A DNA stretch of 64,000 nt, taken from NCBI RefSeq assembly GCF_017814975.1, contig NZ_JAGIQA010000002.1, positions 124,001 through 188,000 on the forward strand, read 5' to 3'. The notes under the pieces are model-generated. The model saw only the letters and a list, made by a program, of their open reading frames with translations, was not told the origin of the DNA and did not search any database. The DNA is from Cupriavidus consociatus (GTDB lineage: Bacteria; Pseudomonadota; Gammaproteobacteria; Burkholderiales; Burkholderiaceae). This document shows, piece by piece, positions 33,274-39,819 of the stretch. How positions within the stretch are numbered: the stretch's first letter is position 1; every line of letters starts with the position of its first letter. The translations under genes were made by a program, and so were the position numbers.

Positions 33274-34023
33274 CTAGCCGAGCTGCCGGCCGCCGTCGAC
33301 GACGATGGTGGTGCCGGTGGCAAAGCGCAGCGAGGTCGCGCACGCGGCAATGGCATCGGCCACGTCCTGCGCCTGGCCGATGCGTTGCAGCGGCGTCGTC
33401 CTCGCGGCGCGCTCGTTGAAGCTGCTGTCGCGGCCGGGCACGAACGCGCTGTCGACCACGCCGGGCGACACGTTCAGCACGCGGATCTGCGGCGCCAGTG
33501 CGCGCCCCAGCGACATCGCCATGACATCGAGCCCGGCCTTGGCCGCGCAGTACGCCACGTTGCTGCCCTGTCCGTTGCGCCCCGCGATGGAGCCGACATT
33601 GACCACCAGCCCGTCGCCGCTGGCGCGCAGGTGCGGCGCGAAGGCGCGGATCGCGGCAAACTGGCCGCGCCAGTTGATGGCGAAGAGTTCGTCGATCAGC
33701 GCGTCGTCGAGCGCGTCGAGATCGCCGTGCGGGATGGCCCGCGTAAAGCCGGCGGTATTGACCAGCATGTCGACCCGGCCGTAGTGGCGGATGACTTCGT
33801 CGGCCAGCGCGCGCAGCGAGGCGCTGTCGGCGACTTCCGCGACCGCGGCAAGATGGTTGCCTGCCGGCAGCGCGGCCGCCGCGCTGGCCGCCTTGTCGGC
33901 GTCGCGGCCGGTCAGGACGATGCTCGCGCCGAGGCGGGCCAGCGTTTCACCGGCGGCAAAGCCGATGCTGCCGGTGCCGCCGAGGATCACGGCAACCTTG
34001 CCGGATAGGGGGGATGCGCTCAT
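33274..34023 (-). CDS. Short-chain dehydrogenase/reductase
   Basis: 249 residues, classical SDR length. NAD(P)-binding GGTGSIGFA (residues 15-23), the NTAG strand (89-92), catalytic S145 in VGSIAG, Y158 and K162 in YCAAK, and the C-terminal GTTIVVDGGRQLG are all present, so it should be active. An Arg at T-G-R-D (residues 38-41) after strand 2 favours NADP. It lies 41 bp after the dioxygenase stop. It may act on a hydroxylated ring or a ring-cleavage product. The ATG was chosen by family alignment; the upstream open frame runs into the dioxygenase gene. Confidence 0.85.
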   Translation of the reverse strand: MSASPLSGKVAVILGGTGSIGFAAGETLARLGASIVLTGRDADKAASAAAALPAGNHLAAVAEVADSASLRALADEVIRHYGRVDMLVNTAGFTRAIPHGDLDALDDALIDELFAINWRGQFAAIRAFAPHLRASGDGLVVNVGSIAGRNGQGSNVAYCAAKAGLDVMAMSLGRALAPQIRVLNVSPGVVDSAFVPGRDSSFNERAARTTPLQRIGQAQDVADAIAACATSLRFATGTTIVVDGGRQLG

Positions 34024-34064
34024 GTTCGGAGTTGAATTTGCAGTGAAGGGAAAACGGCCGGCGT

Positions 34065-35000
34065 TCAGTCGATCGGCGGCCTGGGAAAGGTCTGCTGACC
34101 CGGCTCCAGCGTGAAGTCGAAGTCCAGCGTGTAGAACGGCGCCGGCACGTCGCCCCACGGGCTGCGGCCCTGTTCGTGCCGCTGCAGCGAGCCGACCAGT
34201 TGCTGGTGCACGCCGAAGGTGACATCCGAGGCCAGCTTGCCGGCCTCGTCGGCAAATACCTGTGTCACCAGCGTCCGGTATCCCGGCGCCGCGACGATGA
34301 AGTGGATATGCGCCGGCCGGTACGGATGGCGCTGTTGCGCGGCCAGCAGCGCGCCAACCGGGCCGTCGGTCGGCACCGGGTAGCCGGCGGGACGCACCGT
34401 GCGGAAACGGTAGCCGCCGTCGGCATCGGCATGGAAGCAGCCGCGCAGGTTGCGGTCGGGCTGGGTCGGGTCCTGGTTGTCGTACAGGCCGACCGGCGAG
34501 GCCTGCCATACCTCGACCAGCGCGCCGGCCAGCGGCGTGCCGTCGGTTCCGCGCACGGTGCCGCTGACCAGCAGCGGCAGGCCGGGCGCGTCGTCCTGCA
34601 CCACGCAGTCGCCGCAGGCATAGCGCGGCGCGTTGGCGCGGTAGAACGGTCCCAGCAAGGCGCCAGGCGTGCGGCCGTCGCGGGTGCTGTTGTTCATCAC
34701 CGTCACCAGCGTCGACAAACCCAGCACGTCCGCCGCGAGCACGACCTCGTTGTGCGTGGCGTGCGTCGCATGGCCAAGGCTGGCGAGCCAGCCCAGCGCG
34801 AACTCGAACTCTTCGTCGGTCAGGCGCGCTTCGCGCAGAAAGCCGTGCAGATGCCGCACCAGCGCATCCATGACGAAACGCAGGCGTGGGTTGCCGGTGT
34901 CCGCCATCGCGGCCAGGACGATGCCAGTGACCGAATGCTCGTCGTCTATCAGCGTGGGGCGCGGGGCCGGCGATACCTGCCGCGCGATCGATGTGTCCAT
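34065..35000 (-). CDS. Intradiol ring-cleavage dioxygenase, hydroxyquinol 1,2-dioxygenase-like
   Basis: 311 residues. The ferric-iron ligands are all visible by analogy to catechol 1,2-dioxygenase: Y173 in GLYDNQDP, Y207 in RPAGYPVP, H231 and H233 in PAHIHF. The GLYDNQDP form of the first motif resembles the GLYDVQ of hydroxyquinol dioxygenases more than the GFYSHF of catechol ones. The N-terminal helical dimerisation domain (FVMDALVRHLHGFLREARL...LGWLASLGHATH) is present. Product would be a cis,cis-muconate or maleylacetate-type acid. ATG 35000 follows AAAGGAGG. It is the first gene of the operon and lies just after a strong promoter with a LacI operator. Confidence 0.88.
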   Translation of the reverse strand: MDTSIARQVSPAPRPTLIDDEHSVTGIVLAAMADTGNPRLRFVMDALVRHLHGFLREARLTDEEFEFALGWLASLGHATHATHNEVVLAADVLGLSTLVTVMNNSTRDGRTPGALLGPFYRANAPRYACGDCVVQDDAPGLPLLVSGTVRGTDGTPLAGALVEVWQASPVGLYDNQDPTQPDRNLRGCFHADADGGYRFRTVRPAGYPVPTDGPVGALLAAQQRHPYRPAHIHFIVAAPGYRTLVTQVFADEAGKLASDVTFGVHQQLVGSLQRHEQGRSPWGDVPAPFYTLDFDFTLEPGQQTFPRPPID

Positions 35001-35013
35001 GTCATGCCTCCTT

Positions 35014-35027
35014 TGCAAACGTTTGCA
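35014..35027. promoter_or_regulatory. LacI-type operator for the dioxygenase operon
   Basis: Perfect 14-bp palindrome TGCAAACGTTTGCA with the central CG common to LacI-family sites. It lies right after the -10 box at 35030-35035 and before the AAAGGAGG ribosome site, so bound protein would cover the transcription start. Confidence 0.75.
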
Positions 35028-35029
35028 GT

Positions 35030-35057
35030 ATTATCGGCGGCCGGCGCCGGAGGTCAA
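35030..35057 (-). promoter_or_regulatory. Sigma-70 promoter of the dioxygenase operon
   Basis: On the leftward strand: TTGACC (35057-35052), 16-bp spacer, GATAAT (35035-35030). Four to five of six bases match each consensus. The operator begins 2 bp downstream of the -10. Confidence 0.65.
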
Positions 35058-35459
35058 GGCGAAAGTTCGGGCCGGCGGCGCTTCGGCGCCCATCCCGTCG
35101 CCGGAAATCACAATCAAAACAAGCCGCTACGCCTGGTCTTCAGGACAAACCCTAAGCGGTCCCCGCCCGCCCGGAGGGTGGCATTTGTGGGCATATCTGC
35201 CTATATATGACCTGCCAGTCACTAATCGGTGATGTACCCACATGCCAGCGAGCGCTGGCCGCGCCACAATGCAACGGCAGCGTGGCCCTTCCCGCTCATA
35301 CAAGCGTTGAACTGGTGGAAGCCCGGTCACAATCGTTGCCGAGGACTTGGCACAGTAATCGCTGAGGTGGAGAAAGCCCGACGTGCCTGCGATGCCCGGG
35401 TTCCTGGCAATGCCCCCAGCGATCCCCTTCGATCCCTCTTACCTACCTGAGGAATACCG
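35058..35459. other. Gene-free stretch upstream of cqsA
   Basis: 402 bp with no supported gene. It contains an AT-richer patch (around 35184-35212, with TATATAT) that could hold the cqsA promoter, but no clear -35/-10 pair is visible. The TGAGGAA ribosome site of cqsA lies just before 35460. Confidence 0.5.
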
Positions 35460-36764
35460 ATGTTCTCCGCCGCCCAGCGTCCGCAGCCGACGCACCCTGT
35501 TCCCTGCCCGCCCCGCAGCGTGGCCACGCCGCCGCTGCCGCAGTGGATCGCAGCCCGCATGTCAGAGCACTTCGAGACCCGGCTGGGCAAGCTCTGGGGC
35601 GGTGACCACCTGCTGCACGGGCGCAAGCCGGGTCCCGACGCGCTGCACCTGAGCAGCAACGACTACCTCTGCCTGCTGGGCGAGCGGCCGTTGCTGGAAG
35701 CGCAGGCGCGCGCGCTGCTGGACGAACAGCCCGAGCTGCTGATGTCGTCCGTGTTCCAGTACGGCGAGACGCCGCAACGGCACGTCGAGCGCAAGCTGGC
35801 CAACCTGATGCAGGCCGAGGACGGGCTGATCGCGCAGTCCGGCTGGGCCGCCAACGTCGGCCTGGTGCAATGCATCGCCGGGCCGGGCGTGCCGGTCTAT
35901 ATCGACATGAACGGCCACGCCTCGCTGTGGGAAGGCATCACCGCCGCCGGCGCGCAGGCCGTGCCGATCCGCCACAACGACGTGGGCCATGCGCGCCGCC
36001 AGGCCGAGCGCTTCGGCCCCGGCGTGATCATGGTCGACGCGGTGTACTCCACCACCGGCAGCGTGGCGCCGCTGGAGGAATACGTCGCGGTGGCGGAAGC
36101 GTCGGGCTCGGTGCTGGTCGTCGATGAATCGCACTCGCTCGGCACCCACGGGCCGTCGGGCGGCGGACTGGTGCCGGCGCTGGGGCTGTCGGAGCGGGTG
36201 CATTTCCGCACCGCGTCGCTGGCCAAGGCCTTCGCCGGGCGCGCGGGCTTCGTCACCTGCTCCAGCCGGTTCAAGGACTTCTTTGCGGTCGAGTCGAGGC
36301 CAGCCATTTTCAGTTCCGGGCTGCTGCGCCACGAGGTCGCGTGGTTCGACGCCGCCATCGATTTCATTGCCGCGGCGGACCAGCGGCGCGAACAGCTGCA
36401 TGCGATCACCCGCCAGACCCGCGAAGCGATCAGTGCGCTCGGGTACAACATCAGCGAAGGCTCCGAGCAGATCATCGGGCTGGAGGCAGGCACCGAGCCG
36501 CAGGTGATGGTCCTGCGCAACGCGCTGCAGCAGCGCGGCATCTTCGGCGCGGTATTCTGCTCACCGGCAACCCCCAAGAATCGGGCATTGATGCGACTTA
36601 CCCTGCATGCGAAACTTAGCGCCGGTGAAATCGACCGGCTGGTCAGCGTCCTCGCCAGTATCCGCGACGAGGTGCGTCTGGAAGAATGGTCATCGACGCG
36701 CCGCAGCCGGCGCAAATCCCCCAATCCCAAGGAGGAGCTCGCCGCAAGCTCCCGCGAGGAGTAG
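35460..36764 (+). CDS. cqsA: CqsA/LqsA-like alpha-hydroxyketone autoinducer synthase
   Basis: 434 residues. A PLP-dependent fold-type I enzyme of the alpha-oxoamine synthase-related group. Seen: substrate/cofactor strand ALHLSSNDYLCLLG, glycine-rich QSGWAANVGLVQ, VVDESHSLGTHGPSGGG (D222 and H225 for PLP), and PLP-lysine ASLAKAFAGRAG (K256). The phrases LHLSSNDYL and FRTASLAKAFAGRAGF are those of CqsA (Vibrio) and LqsA (Legionella) rather than of KBL or BioF. It would join an acyl-CoA with an amino donor (SAM in CqsA) to start alpha-hydroxyketone signal synthesis. A basic C-terminal tail (TRRSRRKSPNPK) is extra. The next gene, 3 bp away, is a CqsS-like histidine kinase. Confidence 0.82.
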   Translation: MFSAAQRPQPTHPVPCPPRSVATPPLPQWIAARMSEHFETRLGKLWGGDHLLHGRKPGPDALHLSSNDYLCLLGERPLLEAQARALLDEQPELLMSSVFQYGETPQRHVERKLANLMQAEDGLIAQSGWAANVGLVQCIAGPGVPVYIDMNGHASLWEGITAAGAQAVPIRHNDVGHARRQAERFGPGVIMVDAVYSTTGSVAPLEEYVAVAEASGSVLVVDESHSLGTHGPSGGGLVPALGLSERVHFRTASLAKAFAGRAGFVTCSSRFKDFFAVESRPAIFSSGLLRHEVAWFDAAIDFIAAADQRREQLHAITRQTREAISALGYNISEGSEQIIGLEAGTEPQVMVLRNALQQRGIFGAVFCSPATPKNRALMRLTLHAKLSAGEIDRLVSVLASIRDEVRLEEWSSTRRSRRKSPNPKEELAASSREE

Positions 36765-36767
36765 CCG

Positions 36768-38096
36768 TTGGAGATGGAAGCAGAGTTGGCCGACCCGGGC
36801 GGCCGCAAGCACCGCGCCGGCCTGTCAGGACTTGCCGGCCTCGCCCGCCGGACCTGGCAGTCGGTGTTCGATACCGCGGCACGGGCCATCCTGCTCGACG
36901 AGGAAAGCGTCATCCGCCTGCGGCGGATCCAGATGGTGGGCGCGCTGGGGGTCATCGGCCACCCGCTCTACTACCTGATCTGGTCGTACGTGTTCCCGCA
37001 GCCCTACGAGAACCTGTGGCTGCGCCTGGTCTGCACCGCGCTGTTCGTGCCGCTGCTGTTTGCGAGGGCGTTCTCGCACCGGCGCTGGCTGCCGCCGTAT
37101 GCGCTGTTTGCGATCACGGTGGGCATGCCGTTCGCCTTCATCTTCCTGTACCTGGAGAACGGCGGGTCGATGGCCTGGGCGGAGTCGGTCATCATTGCCG
37201 TGGTGATCCTCTATCACTTCAATACGGCCTTCGCGACCATCTCGCTGCTGTCCGGCGCGGCCGCCGCGGTGGCGCTGTTCGTGCTGGCCGGCAACTCCAT
37301 GGGCGGCATCCCGTGGGAGCCGGTGCTGCTGCAGTTGCCGATCATCGGCTTCGTGATCTCGGTGCTGGTGGTGATCAAGCTCGACCGCCAGTTGCTGGTC
37401 GAGCAGAAGCGGCGCGGCATGGCGGCGGCGCTGGCCACCGTCGCGCATGAGCTGCGTACACCGCTGACCAGCCTGAGCATCAGCGCGAGCGGCCTCAAGG
37501 CACGGCTGCCGGCAGCGCTGGACCAGGACGCGCCGCGCCGCGAGGGGCTGATGCAGGCGGCGGCGCGCATGGAGTCCGACATCGCGCACATCAGCAACAG
37601 CATCGAACTGCTGGTGGCCAACTCCAAGAATCCGGAAAAGGCCACGCGCGAGCTGTTCGATCTGGGGGGCGTGATCCGCGACACCATCGCCCGGTTTCCG
37701 TTCGACAACCCTGGCCGCGACATCGTCACGTTCGATCTGCCCGGCCCGGTGCGCGTGCTCGGCAACGCGCAGCTGTTCGGGCTGGTCATGACCAACCTGC
37801 TGAAGAACGCGCTCGAAGCGATCAAGCGCGCCGGCAAGGGTGACATCCGGATCCACTGCGAGGTGCGGCCGGACGGTGTGCACGTCACCTTCCGCGACAC
37901 CGCGACCGGGGTGCCGCCGAAGGTGCTGGCGCGCATGTTCCAGCCCTTCTTCTCCTACCCGGCGCACCGTGGCACCGGCATCGGGCTGGCGTTCTGCCAG
38001 AACGTGCTGACCAGCTGGGGGGCAGGCATCAGTTGCCGTTCCGTCGAGCACGAGTTCACGGAGTTCGACATCCGCTTCCCGCACAAGGACTGCTGA
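36768..38096 (+). CDS. CqsS/LqsS-like membrane sensor histidine kinase
   Basis: 442 residues. An N-terminal block of about six membrane segments (residues 55-205, from MVGALGVIGHPLYYLIWSYVF to PIIGFVISVLVVIKL) resembles the CqsS signal-binding domain, including IGHPLYYLIW. The kinase core follows: H-box TVAHELRTPLTSLSIS (H227), N-box MTNLLKNALEAI, G1-like DTATGVPP, F-box FQPFFSYPAHRGTGIGLAFCQNV. It ends without a receiver domain, unlike V. cholerae CqsS. A TTG start at 36768 is 6 bp from GAGGAG; ATG 36774 is the alternative (12 bp). It is 3 bp after the autoinducer synthase gene, so the pair forms an operon. No response regulator gene is near. Confidence 0.8.
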   Translation: MEMEAELADPGGRKHRAGLSGLAGLARRTWQSVFDTAARAILLDEESVIRLRRIQMVGALGVIGHPLYYLIWSYVFPQPYENLWLRLVCTALFVPLLFARAFSHRRWLPPYALFAITVGMPFAFIFLYLENGGSMAWAESVIIAVVILYHFNTAFATISLLSGAAAAVALFVLAGNSMGGIPWEPVLLQLPIIGFVISVLVVIKLDRQLLVEQKRRGMAAALATVAHELRTPLTSLSISASGLKARLPAALDQDAPRREGLMQAAARMESDIAHISNSIELLVANSKNPEKATRELFDLGGVIRDTIARFPFDNPGRDIVTFDLPGPVRVLGNAQLFGLVMTNLLKNALEAIKRAGKGDIRIHCEVRPDGVHVTFRDTATGVPPKVLARMFQPFFSYPAHRGTGIGLAFCQNVLTSWGAGISCRSVEHEFTEFDIRFPHKDC

Positions 38097-38102
38097 GCGG
38101 CA

Positions 38103-38696
38103 TCAGCCGGATAGCGCCAGCGCCACCTGCTGCCGCAGCCGCGGCAGCACGTCGGTGTCGAACCACGGGTGGCGCCGCAGCCAGAAGCGGTTGCGCGGGC
38201 TGGGGTGCGGCAGCGGGAAGAATGCTGGCAGGTAGTCGGCGCAGGCGGCGACGGTATCGGCCAGCGTCGCCCCGGCCCGGCTGCCGAGGTAGCAGGCCTG
38301 TGCGTGACGGCCGACCAGCAGCGTCAGCCGGATATCCGGCATGGACGCCAGCAGCGGCGCATGCCACAGCGGCGCGCATTCGCGCCGCGGTGGCAGGTCG
38401 CCGCTGGCACCCTTGCCCGGATAGCACAGCCCCATCGGCACGATCGCCACCTTGCCGGCGTCATAGAACTGCTCCGGCGTCAGCTGCAGCCAGGTGCGCA
38501 GCAGGTCGCCGGACGGGTCATTCCAGGGGATGCCGGTTTCATGCACGCGCCGTCCCGGCGCCTGGCCGACGATCAGCAGGCGCGCATGGGCGCCGGCCTG
38601 CACCACCGGCCTGGGCTCATGCGGCAAGGCGCAGGCGCGGCAGGCGGCAATGTCGGCGAGGAGCCGGTCAAGCCTGGTGGATCGGGTACGAGGCAA
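38103..38696 (-). CDS. Uracil-DNA glycosylase family protein
   Basis: About 197 residues. It opens with IAACRACALP, a cysteine pair similar to the cluster region of family 4/5 UDGs. Motif A is IVGQAPGRRVHETGIPWNDPSG, a variant of the GEAPGxxEDxxGxPFVG of family 4. Motif B is LPHPSPRN, the expected HPSPRN base-flip loop. Only two of the four Fe-S cysteines are obvious. Start uncertain: there is no ATG between the IclR stop and the conserved part, so TTG 38696 was used (CTG 38702 is also possible). It lies 6 bp from the convergent histidine kinase stop and follows the IclR gene. Likely removes uracil or another deaminated base. Confidence 0.72.
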   Translation of the reverse strand: MPRTRSTRLDRLLADIAACRACALPHEPRPVVQAGAHARLLIVGQAPGRRVHETGIPWNDPSGDLLRTWLQLTPEQFYDAGKVAIVPMGLCYPGKGASGDLPPRRECAPLWHAPLLASMPDIRLTLLVGRHAQACYLGSRAGATLADTVAACADYLPAFFPLPHPSPRNRFWLRRHPWFDTDVLPRLRQQVALALSG

Positions 38697-38763
38697 AATC
38701 AGCGGGCTGGGCGATGCGGGGCTTCCCAGTGTAAGCGCTTTGCCCGGCAAGGCGCGTGACCCG

Positions 38764-39687
38764 CTATGGCGCGCAGAGTACCCGCGCCATCTCGTCGGCG
38801 GCACCCTGCAGCATCGGCACCGCCTTGAGCAAGGCATCCATCGACACACGCGCCGTCGGCGCGTGGCAGGCGATGGCGGCCACCACCTGACGCCGCGCCG
38901 GCTTCGGCCCCACCTCCGATCCCGGCCCCGCCCCCGCCCCCGCCCCCGACTTCGGCACGGGCTCCAGTACCGGCACCGCCACCGCGCACATGCCGCGCAC
39001 GAATTCCTCATGGTCGACGCCGATCGCGCGCGTGCCCAGCCGGTCCAGTTCCGCCTCCAGCGACGCCAGGTCCGACAAGGTGCGTGGCGTGTTGCGCGTC
39101 AGCGCGAGGCGCCCGAGCATCTGGCGCCGCTCCAGCCGGCTCATCGCCGCCAGGAACAGCTTGCCACTGGCGGTGCAATGCAGCGGCACGTGGATACCCG
39201 GCGACAGCTGCAGCCGCAACGGCTCGTGCGTCTCGACACGCTCCACGTACAGCACGCGGTCGCCGTCCAGCGCGGTCAGGTTGCAGGTTTCGCCCAGGTT
39301 CGCCACCAGCCGGGCCAGGATCGCGCGGCACTCGCGCAGCACGGGCGGGCTGCGCAGCGTCTGCAATGCCAGTGCGCTGGCGCCGGGCCCGGGCACGAAG
39401 CCGCGCTCGGCCGGCATCCTGACCACGAAGCCGGCGCGCTCCATCGCGGCCAGCAGCCGCATCAGCGTTGCCTTGGGCACATGCAGCCGCTGCGCCAGCT
39501 GCGACAGGGTCTGCGGATGCTGGGCGCGGGCCAGGCTGGCCAGCACCGTGAGCGCGCGCAGGCTGCGGGCATCGTCATCGCCGGCAGCGGGAGCGCCCGC
39601 GTCGGTGGCCAGGCCTGTGGCCAGCGCACCGCTGGCGGCCTCTGCTGCACTGCGATTCTGAAACGGGATTGACACGTTCTGTTTCAC
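38764..39687 (-). CDS. IclR-family regulator with glycine/alanine insert
   Basis: 307 residues. A GTG start is 9 bp from GAGGAG. The winged helix has ALTVLASLARAQHPQTLSQLAQRLHVPKATLMRLLAAMERAGFV; the effector domain has LHCTASGKLFLAAM and the C-terminal VVAAIACHAPTARVS. An unusual low-complexity insert (GAGAGAGPGSEVGPKP) lies in the effector domain at about residue 245, encoded by a CCCCCG hexanucleotide repeat; it is in frame. It is divergent from the GMC oxidoreductase gene. Two near-identical 15-bp sites lie in and beside the gap. Confidence 0.87.
   Translation of the reverse strand: MKQNVSIPFQNRSAAEAASGALATGLATDAGAPAAGDDDARSLRALTVLASLARAQHPQTLSQLAQRLHVPKATLMRLLAAMERAGFVVRMPAERGFVPGPGASALALQTLRSPPVLRECRAILARLVANLGETCNLTALDGDRVLYVERVETHEPLRLQLSPGIHVPLHCTASGKLFLAAMSRLERRQMLGRLALTRNTPRTLSDLASLEAELDRLGTRAIGVDHEEFVRGMCAVAVPVLEPVPKSGAGAGAGPGSEVGPKPARRQVVAAIACHAPTARVSMDALLKAVPMLQGAADEMARVLCAP
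39671..39685 (-). promoter_or_regulatory. Candidate IclR site over its own start
   Basis: Reads GAAACAGAACGTGTC leftward and covers IclR codons 1-6 (39671-39685). It matches 13 of 15 positions with the site at 39743-39757. Each copy has a near-palindromic GRAAC-N5-GTKTC form. Confidence 0.4.
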
Positions 39688-39742
39688 AACCGGCGTCTCC
39701 TCGCGATTGGGCTTTCCATTCCACTTTTGAAAAATAAAATCC

Positions 39743-39757
39743 GGAACAGAACGTTTC
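39743..39757 (+). promoter_or_regulatory. Candidate IclR site before the GMC gene
   Basis: Reads GGAACAGAACGTTTC, in the region between divergent IclR and GMC genes, 63 bp before the GMC start codon. The partner copy at 39671-39685 is in opposite orientation. Confidence 0.4.
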
Positions 39758-39819
39758 AGATTATAGATCGGTGCCGGAGCAACAAACCAGTTCGCCGGCC
39801 ATCAAAGGAGACAGCGACG

